Source: an uncultured Muribaculaceae bacterium
Lineage (GTDB): Bacteria > Bacteroidota > Bacteroidia > Bacteroidales > Muribaculaceae
Reading direction: 5' to 3'
Assembly: GCA_910579605.1 (NCBI GenBank)
Contig: CAJTUG010000023.1
Coordinates: 1-24,613 of the forward strand
DNA length: 24,613 nt
The notes under the pieces were generated by a model. The model was not told the DNA's origin. It saw only the letters and a program-made list of their open reading frames with translations, and did no database searches. Position numbers and translations under genes: made by a program. The first letter of the stretch is position 1. Each line of letters opens with the position of its first letter. Shown here in pieces: positions 1-8,349 of the stretch.

Positions 1-194
1 TTACACAGAGACCCGAATCCTGTGTTTATTCCATATATCGGTTCGCGGCATTCGTCCATTTTCTTATCCAGAAAACGGCGGCAGCTTTCAACCGCATCGC
101 GTGCTTCGGCTGAAAGTTCTATTTTGCCACCCGACAAAATGAGCTGCGATATAGTATCTAATGAGAGTTGTTCTCCACTTATTTTATATTTCAT
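1..194 (-). CDS. hutH: Histidine ammonia-lyase HutH, N-terminal part (cut by window edge)
   Basis: Reading the minus strand from an ATG at 194 gives 64 codons that run off the window. The peptide contains YGINTGFGSL at about residues 54-63, the N-terminal hallmark of the histidine/phenylalanine ammonia-lyase family. The enzyme deaminates L-histidine to trans-urocanate in the cytosol, using an MIO group formed from an internal Ala-Ser-Gly that lies outside this window. The start is 4 nt after the hutU stop codon, so it is the third gene of the ftcD-hutU-hutH operon and makes the substrate for urocanase next door. Identity is secure from the motif plus context, although only about an eighth of the usual ~500 aa protein is visible. 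Confidence 0.93.
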   Translation of the reverse strand, partial: MKYKISGEQLSLDTISQLILSGGKIELSAEARDAVESCRRFLDKKMDECREPIYGINTGFGSLC

Positions 195-198
195 GGTA

Positions 199-2214
199 TT
201 AATGTTTAAGGGCGTTTTCTATGATATTGTCTTCTGCCATATTCGGGAGCGTGATTTCAAGTCCAGGCGTGCGGGTCATTTCACGTTTTATCGCATCTAC
301 CGCACCTCCATTGCGAGCCCAACTACGGCGAGCAATGCCATTGTTCACATCCCATAAGAGCATGGAGCGAATACGCCTGTCGGCGTCCTCGGTTCCGTCG
401 ATAACCATTCCAAAACCTCCGTTCACGACTTCACCCCAACCTACTCCGCCGCCATTATGCAGCGAAACCCATGTGGCACCTCTGAATGAGTCGCCTATCA
501 CATTTTGCACTGCCATATCGGCAGTAAACTGGGAACCGTCGCGGATATTGCTTGTCTCACGGTAGGGCGAATCCGTCCCTGAAACGTCATGGTGGTCTCG
601 ACCAAGGACTATAGGGGCAGAAATTTCGCCCGATGCTATAGCACGGTTAAATGCAAGAGCAATCTCGGTACGGCCACGCGAATCTGCATAAAGTATTCGC
701 GCCTGGGAGCCTACAACCAACTTATTGGCCCCGGCTTCTTTAATCCAATGAATATTGTCGTCAAGTTGTCCACGAATATCCTCCGGGGCGTCGCGGCGGA
801 TATCTTCAAGAACCCTGGCTGCAATGGCATCGGTTTTTGCAAGATCTTCGGGTTTACCCGATGTACAGACCCAACGGAAAGGACCAAAGCCATAATCAAA
901 GAACAACGGGCCCATAATATCCTCTACATACGACGGATAGCGGAAAGAGCCGTCTTCATCCAAAACATCGGCTCCGGCACGAGAAGACTCAAGCAAGAAC
1001 GCATTACCATAATCAAAGAAATACATTCCCTTATCTGCCAATTTATTGATTGCGGCAACTTGCCGACGAAGCGATTCCTGAACCTTCTCTTTAAAAAGTT
1101 CAGGTTGCTCTGCCATCATCACTTTCGCATCCTCAAAGCTCACGCCTACAGGATAATATCCACCGGCCCAAGGGTTGTGGAGCGACGTCTGGTCAGAACC
1201 CAACTCTACGTCAACGTCCTCTTGAGCAAGACGTTCCCACAAGTCAACCACGTTGCCGACATATGCAAGCGACACAGCCTCACCTTTTGCACGAGCCTCT
1301 TTCGCACGGGCAATAATATCGTCGAGAGACTCGTATACCTCGTCTACCCATCCTTGGGCACGACGCTTTTCAACTGCATCGGGATTTATCTCTGCTACAA
1401 TCGTAACAACTCCAGATATATTTCCGGCCTTAGGCTGAGCACCGCTCATACCGCCCAAACCGGCTGTTACAAACAACATACCGCCCAAATCTTTCGCCCC
1501 GGCTTTCATCTTGCGGCGACCGGCATTAAGAACCGTAATAGTAGTGCCATGCACTATACCTTGAGGACCAATATACATATATGAACCGGCCGTCATCTGC
1601 CCATATTGGCTCACTCCCAAGGCATTAAAACGCTCGTAGTGATCTTGGCTGGAATAATTAGGGATTACCATGCCATTTGTAACCACTACACGGGGAGCAT
1701 TCTTGTGAGAAGGAAAAAGGCCGAGCGGATGTCCCGAATACATCACCAAAGTCTGCTCATCGGTCATTCGGCTAAGATAGCTCATAGCAAGGCGATACTG
1801 CGCCCAATTCTGGAACACGGCTCCATTTCCCCCATAGGTTATGAGTTCGTGGGGATGTTGCGCAACAGCTTTGTCAAGATTATTCTGGATCATCATCATG
1901 ATTGCTGCTGCTTGCACACTATTTGCCGGATACTCAGAAATAGGCCGCGCATACATTTCATAGTCCGGACGATAGCGATACATGTATATTCGTCCATATC
2001 GGCGCAACTCATCGGCAAATTCCGGCGCGAGAATTGCGTGTTGCTCTGCAGGGAAATATCTCAAAGCATTTTTCAGGGCCAAACGTTCCTCTTGCGGAGT
2101 GAGAATTTTTTTGCGGCGAGGCGCATGGTTGACGGTATGGTCGTATGGTTTTGCCGCAGGTATTTCCGCAGGTATGCCCTCGGCAACGGCCTTTCTAAAA
2201 TCTTCGCTTGTCAT
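199..2214 (-). CDS. hutU: Urocanate hydratase (urocanase)
   Basis: 671 aa. Urocanase adds water to urocanate to give 4-imidazolone-5-propionate, the second step of histidine breakdown, using tightly bound NAD+ as an electrophile. Visible landmarks are the NAD-binding glycine-rich run GLGGMSGAQPKAG at residues 252-264, GGYYPVG at 351-357, the conserved Cys in FRWVCTSG (Cys450), and a glycine-rich GGGVGWGEVVNGGFG near 588-602. The protein is longer than the ~555 aa Pseudomonas type and fits the long form of Bacteroidetes and Firmicutes. The start codon overlaps the ftcD stop (ATGA, 2211-2214), which suggests translational coupling. hutH follows 4 nt after the stop. Hydrolysis of the product by HutI must be encoded outside the window. 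Confidence 0.97.
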   Translation of the reverse strand: MTSEDFRKAVAEGIPAEIPAAKPYDHTVNHAPRRKKILTPQEERLALKNALRYFPAEQHAILAPEFADELRRYGRIYMYRYRPDYEMYARPISEYPANSVQAAAIMMMIQNNLDKAVAQHPHELITYGGNGAVFQNWAQYRLAMSYLSRMTDEQTLVMYSGHPLGLFPSHKNAPRVVVTNGMVIPNYSSQDHYERFNALGVSQYGQMTAGSYMYIGPQGIVHGTTITVLNAGRRKMKAGAKDLGGMLFVTAGLGGMSGAQPKAGNISGVVTIVAEINPDAVEKRRAQGWVDEVYESLDDIIARAKEARAKGEAVSLAYVGNVVDLWERLAQEDVDVELGSDQTSLHNPWAGGYYPVGVSFEDAKVMMAEQPELFKEKVQESLRRQVAAINKLADKGMYFFDYGNAFLLESSRAGADVLDEDGSFRYPSYVEDIMGPLFFDYGFGPFRWVCTSGKPEDLAKTDAIAARVLEDIRRDAPEDIRGQLDDNIHWIKEAGANKLVVGSQARILYADSRGRTEIALAFNRAIASGEISAPIVLGRDHHDVSGTDSPYRETSNIRDGSQFTADMAVQNVIGDSFRGATWVSLHNGGGVGWGEVVNGGFGMVIDGTEDADRRIRSMLLWDVNNGIARRSWARNGGAVDAIKREMTRTPGLEITLPNMAEDNIIENALKH

Positions 2215-3917
2215 TTATCGATAATCTCGTTTACTTTATCCAAAATCTGTTTCTCCATCTCGATAGCACGAGCCACTAATTCCGTCCCTTCGGCTACCAA
2301 AGCTTCTGCTTTTGCACGGTCGGCCAACGATGCGGCATTTATGCGGACATTGAGCAAAGCTCCCTTAGCGCAGGCAGTAGCCGCCAATGCCCCCACTCCT
2401 GCATCCGACGCGCTGGCCGGGTTTCCATGCGTTGCCATAGCCAAAAGAAGCGGATATGCCTCAACAGCAGCTTTAACTGTTTTAAGAGGAACGGAAGTGG
2501 CATATTCTGTCGCAGACTCCATGGCCTCTGTTCTTTGGCGACGTTCCTCTTCAGTCCCCTTAGGCAACGACATGGCATCCATTATGCGGTTGAATGCCGC
2601 GGTATCCTCATCTACCAAAGCCAACATTCTATCAAGCAACTCCCTTCCGGTTTCAGCATAATCCGAAAATTCACGCCAACGGTCGTCCCAACCGGCTTTA
2701 TGTGCCGAAAGATTAGCAACCATCGTGCCCAAAGCAGCAGCCAAAGCTCCCATATAAGCCGAAATAGAACCTCCGCCAGGCGCAGGAGACTCCGACGCTG
2801 TTTCGTCGGCAAACCCACGGCAAGTGAGGTCTACAAGCCTACGTTGCCCCGTTTTTTCTGCTTCGAGCATATACTCTACTACTTTTTCTTCGGGCACAAA
2901 AGGTTTAAGCTCGTCCAAGCCCATGGATTTCACGGCCATACGTATTATCTCTGATTCGGGTAGGCCGGTGCTGCGCTGCTGCTTGTGCAAAAAATATTTA
3001 CCGGCCTCTATAAGCGCTCGCTTAGGAACCAAACCAACGATTTCAGTACCCGTCACACGGATTCCGCGTGCGTCGGCCTTGCGGCAAACCTCATCAAAAG
3101 CCACATGCAGCGGAGTCTGGGCAATATCGGTTATATTCATGCTCACTTGAGCTATCCCATATTCATCAATGAACCATCCTATCGCCTTTGTACCTTTTAA
3201 AGTACCGGGCAGCATTATAGTATTCCCATTCTCGTCTTTCATAGGTTTGCCGTTGGGCTTGCCCCCTTCACGCATAGGGCGTCCCTTTTCCCTCACATCA
3301 AAAGCTATTGCATTTGCGCGTCGGGTGCTGGTAGTATTCAGATTGAAATTTACTGCAATTAGGAAATCACGTGCGCCAACGGTCGTAGCCCCTGTGCGAG
3401 CAACAGACTCATCGTAGGCACGGTTGCCGAAATCAGGTCCTTTTAGACTGTCGTTCATCTTTTCTGGCAAGGCCTCGTATTCGCCTGCACGGCACACCGC
3501 AAGGTTCTTCCGCTCAGGACGCAACGCCGCTGCCTCATAACAATAGGTGGGAACTCCAAGCTCTTCAGAAATACGCCGTGCCAAAGCCTGTGCCATAGCG
3601 GCGCACTCCTCAAGGCTGACTCCCGATACAGGAATGAGCGGGCAAACATCGGTGGCACCCATGCGAGGATGTGCGCCGTGATGAACCCGCATATCTATTA
3701 GCTCGGCAGCCTTGGCAACGCCTTTAAAAGCAGCTTCAACAACCGCCTCCGGCTCTCCTACGAAAGTAACCACCGTGCGGTTGGTGGCTTCGCCCGGATC
3801 TACATCAAGCAGTTTTATACCATCGACACTCTCTATGGCATCGGTTATGGCTTTGATTTTTGCCATATCGCGTCCCTCGCTAAAATTAGGAACACATTCA
3901 ATAAGTCTTCTTTCCAT
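2211..3917 (-). CDS. ftcD: Bifunctional glutamate formimidoyltransferase / formimidoyl-THF cyclodeaminase
   Basis: 568 aa, a fusion as in animal FTCD (541 aa). The formiminotransferase half (about residues 4-325) moves the formimino group of N-formimino-L-glutamate to tetrahydrofolate. It shows ECVPNFSEGRD at 7-17 and VHHGAHPRMGATDV at 78-91, which carries the likely catalytic His. The cyclodeaminase half (about 350-565) releases ammonia to give methenyl-THF and shows the SPAPGGGSISA folate-site loop and NPASASDAGVGA. It is the first gene of the hut operon and overlaps hutU by 4 nt. A good Bacteroidetes promoter lies just upstream. This shows the organism takes the folate-linked route from formiminoglutamate rather than the hutG hydrolase route. 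Confidence 0.96.
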   Translation of the reverse strand: MERRLIECVPNFSEGRDMAKIKAITDAIESVDGIKLLDVDPGEATNRTVVTFVGEPEAVVEAAFKGVAKAAELIDMRVHHGAHPRMGATDVCPLIPVSGVSLEECAAMAQALARRISEELGVPTYCYEAAALRPERKNLAVCRAGEYEALPEKMNDSLKGPDFGNRAYDESVARTGATTVGARDFLIAVNFNLNTTSTRRANAIAFDVREKGRPMREGGKPNGKPMKDENGNTIMLPGTLKGTKAIGWFIDEYGIAQVSMNITDIAQTPLHVAFDEVCRKADARGIRVTGTEIVGLVPKRALIEAGKYFLHKQQRSTGLPESEIIRMAVKSMGLDELKPFVPEEKVVEYMLEAEKTGQRRLVDLTCRGFADETASESPAPGGGSISAYMGALAAALGTMVANLSAHKAGWDDRWREFSDYAETGRELLDRMLALVDEDTAAFNRIMDAMSLPKGTEEERRQRTEAMESATEYATSVPLKTVKAAVEAYPLLLAMATHGNPASASDAGVGALAATACAKGALLNVRINAASLADRAKAEALVAEGTELVARAIEMEKQILDKVNEIIDK

Positions 3918-3936
3918 GGTTCTATATTAAGGTCTA

Positions 3937-3968
3937 CAAATATACGCATAAGTTGAGTGCCATGCAAA
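3937..3968 (-). promoter_or_regulatory. Bacteroidetes-type promoter of the hut operon
   Basis: On the minus strand, TTTG (complement of 3965-3968) is followed after exactly 20 nt by TATATTTG (complement of 3937-3944). This matches the primary-sigma consensus of Bacteroidetes (-33 TTTG, -7 TAnnTTTG). Transcription would start near 3930, giving a 5' leader of only about 13 nt before the ftcD ATG at 3917. No operator-like palindrome is obvious around it. Confidence 0.75.
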
Positions 3969-4021
3969 ATTTATTATATTTATTTAATTATGTTCCCGAA
4001 GCAAAAACCGGCATTTTTTGC

Positions 4022-4029
4022 TAACTTTG
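4022..4029 (+). promoter_or_regulatory. -7 box (TAACTTTG) immediately before the sigma-54 activator gene
   Basis: TAACTTTG fits the TAnnTTTG -7 element perfectly and ends 6 nt before the ATG at 4036. No TTTG is found at the expected -33 distance, so the box may be weak or use a degenerate partner. If it is used, the RNA would begin at or within a few bases of the start codon. Confidence 0.5.
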
Positions 4030-4035
4030 CAATCT

Positions 4036-5253
4036 ATGAACACGCAAGCTAACCAACAACGTCCCGAAGTGCAGCAAGCAAAGCTGCGTTTCGGCATAAT
4101 AGGCAACACTCCAGCCCTTGCAGCCGCAGTGGAAAGGGCTATACGTGTGGCGCCGATAGACCTGTCGGTTCTCGTCACAGGCGAAAGTGGTTCCGGCAAA
4201 GAATTTTTTCCGCAAATAATCCACGCTTTCAGCCCGAGGAAACATGCAAAATACATTGCCGTCAACTGCGGCGCCATCCCCGAAGGCACTATCGATTCCG
4301 AGCTTTTCGGACACGAAAAAGGCGCGTTCACCGGTGCGGTAGACTCTCGCAAAGGTTATTTTGAAGAGGCAAATGGCGGGACAATTTTCCTTGACGAAGT
4401 GGCCGAGTTGCCTCTCACAACCCAAGCACGGCTGCTACGTGTGCTCGAAACGGGCGAATTCATCAAAGTTGGTTCAAGCACTGTGCAGAAAACAAACGTG
4501 AGGATAGTAGCGGCTACAAACGTAGATCTCCCCAAGGCAATAGAAGAAGGTAAATTCCGAGAAGACCTATTCTACCGTCTGTCTACAGTACAAATACACA
4601 TACCGCCACTGCGCGACCGTGGTGCCGACATCCGTCTATTGGCAAAAAAATTCGCCTCTGATTTTGCCGAAAAATATCGCATGCCACCCATCAGTTTCGA
4701 CGAAGACGCCGAAACCCTCATGAGACATTACCGATGGCCGGGAAATGTGAGGCAACTCAAAAATATAGTAGAACAGATGGCTCTCTTCGAAGCGGGGACA
4801 GCAATAACAGCCCTCACCCTGAGAGAATATCTCCCGTCGGTATCGCAAAACTACATGCCCACACGCAACGACGCGTCACACAGCTACGAACGCGAGCGAG
4901 AAATGCTTCTCGGCATGATTTTCAATCTCCAGAAACGCCTTGATGCACTCCAGGAACAAGTAGACAGATCCGAATGCGCTCCGGCACAGCAAGTAGAACC
5001 CGAGGGGATAGAATTGCCAAGGATGCTTCCTACAATAAGCACCCACGTGCCACCGGTGCAAGCAGAAGCTACAGCGCCCGAAGTGCAATATCACGAAATT
5101 GTAGACATTCCACCCTCGCTTGAAGAGAATGAAAAAGAGCTTATAAAACGAGCCTTGGACCGCAACGACGGGCACCGCAAAGCCGCAGCAGCAGACCTCG
5201 GCATTTCCGAACGAACACTTTACCGTAAAATCAAAGAATATGGCTTGGACTAA
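4036..5253 (+). CDS. Sigma-54-dependent transcriptional activator, AAA+ plus Fis-type HTH, no receiver domain
   Basis: 405 aa from the ATG at 4036. The same frame is open to a TTG at 4018, but the ATG is preferred because the -7 box occupies the upstream part. The AAA+ domain starts almost at the N-terminus: Walker A GESGSGKE (49-56), the sigma-54 contact loop GAFTGA (96-101), Walker B GGTIFLDEVAEL (114-125), and WPGNVRQLKN in the C-terminal lid. After a variable linker of about 100 residues comes a Fis-like helix-turn-helix (about 370-403, AAADLGISERTLYRKI). There is no phosphoacceptor or other sensory domain, so activity must be controlled by a partner, by abundance, or not at all. Its stop codon is overlapped by lptE (14 nt), which ties it to envelope genes. 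The target promoters cannot be read from the window. Confidence 0.93.
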   Translation: MNTQANQQRPEVQQAKLRFGIIGNTPALAAAVERAIRVAPIDLSVLVTGESGSGKEFFPQIIHAFSPRKHAKYIAVNCGAIPEGTIDSELFGHEKGAFTGAVDSRKGYFEEANGGTIFLDEVAELPLTTQARLLRVLETGEFIKVGSSTVQKTNVRIVAATNVDLPKAIEEGKFREDLFYRLSTVQIHIPPLRDRGADIRLLAKKFASDFAEKYRMPPISFDEDAETLMRHYRWPGNVRQLKNIVEQMALFEAGTAITALTLREYLPSVSQNYMPTRNDASHSYEREREMLLGMIFNLQKRLDALQEQVDRSECAPAQQVEPEGIELPRMLPTISTHVPPVQAEATAPEVQYHEIVDIPPSLEENEKELIKRALDRNDGHRKAAAADLGISERTLYRKIKEYGLD

Positions 5254-5764
5254 AAACCGGCTCTTGGCATATGCTTTTGCCGTGGCGGCTGTGTTATTAT
5301 TCGCCGCATGCCGGATAAGCTACAAATTCAACGGCTCGGCATTGGATTATTCCGTTTATAAAACCATCCACGTTTCGGAATTTCCTATCCGGGCAGCACT
5401 GGTATACCCTCCGCTGCAGCCCTTGTTTGAAACAGAACTCCTCAACTACATTGACCGCAACACACGCCTGCAAGTAGTGGAAGGGCAGGCAGATCTGTCT
5501 TTGGAAGGCGAAATCACCGGATACAACCTCACGCCACAAGCCGTGACAGAAAACGCATATGCCTCTATGACAAGACTCACCATCCAAGTCCGCGTAAAAT
5601 ACTCCGATGCAAAAGACGAGTCTAAAGACATAGACCAGACATTCAGCGCATACCGCGATTTCGACAGCTCTCTAATGCTCACAGATGTGCAAGACGGCTT
5701 GTGCGAAGAAATTTCCAAAGAATTGGTGGAACTCATTTTCAACGCCACTTTAGGCAACTGGTAA
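5240..5764 (+). CDS. lptE: LptE-family outer-membrane LPS-assembly lipoprotein
   Basis: 174 aa. The N-terminus has basic residues, a hydrophobic stretch and a lipobox ending LFAAC with Cys24 as the lipidation site. The mature part matches the Bacteroidetes LptE pattern (CRISYKFNG..LDY at the start, then short beta strands). The protein would plug the LptD barrel and help export LPS to the cell surface. The ORF begins inside the 3' end of the sigma-54 activator gene (14-nt overlap, another frame) and its TAA overlaps the next ATG by one base, so the three genes look like one translation-coupled operon. LptE is poorly conserved between phyla. The call rests on lipoprotein features, size, and the activator-lptE-TPR-secG order that I recall as common in Bacteroidales. 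Confidence 0.82.
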   Translation: MAWTKNRLLAYAFAVAAVLLFAACRISYKFNGSALDYSVYKTIHVSEFPIRAALVYPPLQPLFETELLNYIDRNTRLQVVEGQADLSLEGEITGYNLTPQAVTENAYASMTRLTIQVRVKYSDAKDESKDIDQTFSAYRDFDSSLMLTDVQDGLCEEISKELVELIFNATLGNW

Positions 5765-6546
5765 TGGATACAGTAGAACTCAACAAAGCCATTATCAGAG
5801 CCGCCGAGAATCCAGACGCGCCGCTGTCGGAAGCAGACATGCAATTATTCTCCGCCGCCACAGACGAATTTCCATATTTCACGGCTCCGGCAATCGTGCT
5901 TCTGCGGAACAGGCAAGCATTGTCGCCCGAAAAAACGAAAGAACTACAAAATAGGGTAGCTCTTATGGTAAGCAATCCCGACACATTGGCTTATGCCGCT
6001 GCCGGGAAAGAATGGTCAGATTTTTATCCTCGCCGTCAAGCGCCTCCCACGCCCGAAACTACCGACGTCATCGACACCTTCCTGAAAACATATGGCAACG
6101 TTTCGCCACAAGAAGAGGCTTTGTTGGAAAAAATGATTTTCAATCCTGCACCCGACTACGCCGAGATGCTGGCAAGAGAAGAACAAGAGAACCTGCCGGC
6201 AAAGGAAGACTCGGAAGAACCGGATTCGCAAGAGGCCCGAATCAACGCCTTTATCCGCAAAGAGCATCCCGCCGCAAAGAACGAAACCCCACTCCCCCCG
6301 GAGCCTTTGGAGCCACAGGAAAACAAGCACCCCATTCCGAGGCCCGAAAAGCAAGACGACTCGCTCCTGAGCGAAGCTTTGGCTCGTGTTTTCATAAAAC
6401 AAGGCCGATATGAGCGCGCTTTTGACATTATTTCGTCTTTAAGTTTGAAATTCCCAAAAAAAAGTGCTTACTTTGCAGACCAATTGCGCTTTTTGCAAAA
6501 ATTGATAATAAACCAGCGTCGTCTCGAGGCTGAAAAACAGCCTTGA
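5764..6546 (+). CDS. Bacteroidales conserved protein with C-terminal TPR-like helices
   Basis: 260 aa from the ATG at 5764. The frame is open further upstream to 5701, but that would overlap lptE widely, while the TAATG junction at 5762-5766 is the usual coupling. There is no signal peptide, so it is probably cytosolic. The N-terminal ~100 residues are helical. The middle (about 125-200) is rich in Glu and Pro, hence probably flexible. The C-terminal ~50 residues (LSEALARVFIKQGRYERAFDII and beyond) look like one tetratricopeptide helix pair, a protein-protein contact module. No catalytic motif is seen and the function is unknown. Its position between lptE and secG hints at a role in envelope biogenesis, but that is only inference. 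Confidence 0.8.
   Translation: MDTVELNKAIIRAAENPDAPLSEADMQLFSAATDEFPYFTAPAIVLLRNRQALSPEKTKELQNRVALMVSNPDTLAYAAAGKEWSDFYPRRQAPPTPETTDVIDTFLKTYGNVSPQEEALLEKMIFNPAPDYAEMLAREEQENLPAKEDSEEPDSQEARINAFIRKEHPAAKNETPLPPEPLEPQENKHPIPRPEKQDDSLLSEALARVFIKQGRYERAFDIISSLSLKFPKKSAYFADQLRFLQKLIINQRRLEAEKQP
6444..6475 (+). promoter_or_regulatory. Internal promoter for secG
   Basis: TTTG at 6444-6447, a 20-nt spacer, then TTACTTTG at 6468-6475 (one mismatch to TAnnTTTG). It lies inside the 3' end of the upstream coding region and would give a secG leader of about 105 nt, so secG could be expressed apart from the activator-lptE genes. Confidence 0.5.
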
Positions 6547-6586
6547 CGCACCCGAATTTAAAACATTTTTTATACCCTTTTTAACC

Positions 6587-6973
6587 ATGCACGTAGTCAT
6601 CATCGTATTGACCGTAATCGTTGCCCTTCTTCTGATTGGCATAGTACTCATCCAAAAATCCAAAGGCGGCGGCCTCTCAAGCCAATTTGGCGGTGCAGGT
6701 GCCGTGATGGGTGTACGCCAAACCAACAGCTTCCTTGAAAAAGCTACTTGGACATTGGTGAGCTGCCTTGTGGTACTTTCAATCATCTCTGCATTCACAA
6801 TGCCCAAAGCTTCTACCACCAACCAACTCCGCACACAACCCACAGAAGCAGCAGCTCCTGTAGTTGAACTCCCTGCCGGACAATTCGACGCTCCCGCCGC
6901 AGCACCGGCCACCGACGTTGTGGAAACCGTTGCCGTAGAAGAAACTGCAGCTCAGGAAGAAAACGCACAATAA
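6587..6973 (+). CDS. secG: Preprotein translocase subunit SecG
   Basis: 128 aa. Two membrane helices (about residues 3-22 and 55-73) flank the SecG signature loop: QKSKGGGLSSQFGGAGAVMG at about 23-42, followed by R-Q-T-N-S-F-L-E-K. SecG is the small accessory subunit of the SecYEG channel in the inner membrane and helps SecA-driven export. A low-complexity Ala/Glu/Pro-rich tail of about 45 residues follows the second helix, longer than in E. coli SecG (110 aa) and typical of Bacteroidetes. The gene is 40 nt after the TPR-like gene and has a likely promoter of its own at 6444-6475. An inverted repeat at 7000-7024 follows. Confidence 0.95.
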   Translation: MHVVIIVLTVIVALLLIGIVLIQKSKGGGLSSQFGGAGAVMGVRQTNSFLEKATWTLVSCLVVLSIISAFTMPKASTTNQLRTQPTEAAAPVVELPAGQFDAPAAAPATDVVETVAVEETAAQEENAQ

Positions 6974-6999
6974 ATATAGCAACACGCAACACGCTCAAG

Positions 7000-7024
7000 T
7001 CATATCCCGGATTCCGGGATATGA
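7000..7024 (+). terminator. Hairpin after secG, possible terminator
   Basis: A perfect 11-bp inverted repeat TCATATCCCGG / CCGGGATATGA with a 3-nt loop lies between secG and the U32 gene. Only a short TTTG follows, so the U tract is poor. It may terminate weakly, or protect or regulate the transcript that continues into the gene at 7049. Confidence 0.5.
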
Positions 7025-7048
7025 TTTGTCGTAAACATACCCCAAGTA

Positions 7049-8299
7049 ATGCAACGTAAAGATTTCGAAATAATGGCTCCTGTGGGGAGCTACGAATCAT
7101 TAGCCGCAGCCATACGCTCAGGCGCCGACGCCGTGTATTTCGGAGTCCAGGGTCTTAACATGCGCTCTAAGTCAAGCGCAAATTTTACCCTCGACGACCT
7201 TGCACACATAGCACGGCAGTGTAATATGAGCGGCGTCAAGACATATCTCACAGTAAATACAATAGTCTACAACAACGAATTGCAGAGAGTGGAAGAAGTG
7301 GTGTCGGCAGCTTTAGAAGCCGGTATATCTGCCGTAATAGCTTCTGATATTGCTGTTATATCAATTTGCCGCCGCTTGGGCATGGAAGTACACATTTCCA
7401 CCCAATGCAACATCTCCAATATAGAAGCTGTGAGATTCTATGCCGCTTTCGCAGACGTAATGGTTCTGGCCCGAGAACTCAACATGGATCAAGTGAAAGA
7501 AATATCCCGGACCATCAAAGAAGAAAACATATGCGGACCGGCCGGAAAACAAGTGCGCCTTGAGATGTTCTGCCACGGGGCTTTATGCATGGCCGTAAGC
7601 GGCAAATGCTACCTGAGCCTTCACCAGATGAATTCAAGCGCTAACAGAGGAGCTTGTACACAAATTTGTCGTCGTGGCTACGAAGTGACAGACCTCGAGA
7701 CCGGCGACCAACTGGCCGTTGAAAACAAATACATAATGTCGCCCAAAGATTTGAGGACAATTCATTTCCTGGACCGCATGATCGACGCAGGCGTCACCGT
7801 CTTCAAAATAGAAGGCAGAGCGAGAGGTCCGGAATATGTGGCAACAGCTGTAGAATGCTATTCCCAAGCGATAGAAGCAATTTGCAACGGCACGTATGGA
7901 CAAGAATCCGTAGACAAATGGACAGAACGCCTTGGCAAAGTATTTAACCGCGGATTCTGGGATGGCTACTATTTGGGACAACGTCTGGGAGAATGGTCGG
8001 GAAAGTACGGATCGTCGGCAACCAAAGTGAAGCACTATGCCGCAAAAGGAGTCAAATGGTTTTCCCGCCTCGGTGTAGGAGAATTCCTCATGGAAGCCGG
8101 AGAACTCCACAAAGGCGACGAGATAGTCATTACCGGCCCAACGACAGGAGCACTAATAATCACTGCCGATGAAATCCATGTAGACGGACATCCGGTAGAA
8201 AAAGCAGTAAAAGGCGATAGGTTCTCAATACCTGTTCCAGCAAAAATACGCCCGGCCGACAGATTATACCGTTGGGTAACGACAGACACAGAAAAATAG
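7049..8299 (+). CDS. Peptidase U32 family protein (probable RNA hydroxylation enzyme of the TrhP/RlhA type)
   Basis: 416 aa. The U32 signature is clear: E-M-F-C-H-G-A-L-C-M-A-V-S-G-K-C at residues 172-187, followed by NRGAC and C (203, 207). Cys180, 187, 203 and 207 are placed to bind an Fe-S cluster. The N-terminal part is a TIM-barrel-like fold (EIMAPVGSYESLAAAIRSGADAVYFG). The family was first named collagenase-like peptidase. Characterised members (TrhP, RlhA) instead hydroxylate tRNA or 23S rRNA pyrimidines using prephenate-dependent chemistry, so an RNA-modification role is more likely than proteolysis. Which RNA is the substrate cannot be decided here. The gene starts 75 nt after secG, with a hairpin between, and ends at a strong terminator. 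Confidence 0.88.
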   Translation: MQRKDFEIMAPVGSYESLAAAIRSGADAVYFGVQGLNMRSKSSANFTLDDLAHIARQCNMSGVKTYLTVNTIVYNNELQRVEEVVSAALEAGISAVIASDIAVISICRRLGMEVHISTQCNISNIEAVRFYAAFADVMVLARELNMDQVKEISRTIKEENICGPAGKQVRLEMFCHGALCMAVSGKCYLSLHQMNSSANRGACTQICRRGYEVTDLETGDQLAVENKYIMSPKDLRTIHFLDRMIDAGVTVFKIEGRARGPEYVATAVECYSQAIEAICNGTYGQESVDKWTERLGKVFNRGFWDGYYLGQRLGEWSGKYGSSATKVKHYAAKGVKWFSRLGVGEFLMEAGELHKGDEIVITGPTTGALIITADEIHVDGHPVEKAVKGDRFSIPVPAKIRPADRLYRWVTTDTEK

Positions 8300-8308
8300 A
8301 CAAACTAT

Positions 8309-8335
8309 AAAAAAGCACTCTTGGAGTGCTTTTTT
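8309..8335. terminator. Bidirectional intrinsic terminator between the U32 gene and rnhB
   Basis: AAAAAAGCACTC, loop TTG, GAGTGCTTTTTT: a 12-bp perfect stem with an A tract on one side and a T tract on the other. It sits 10 nt after the plus-strand U32 stop and 15 nt from the end of the minus-strand rnhB, so it can serve both convergent units. Confidence 0.88.
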
Positions 8336-8349
8336 ATTACCCCATTGCC

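Noticed and set aside
589..1584. Long plus-strand open frame (331 codons) opposite hutU
   Set aside because: It is the antisense shadow of the urocanase coding region, whose motifs are unmistakable; its own translation shows no family pattern and is Cys/Arg/Ile-rich as shadows are.
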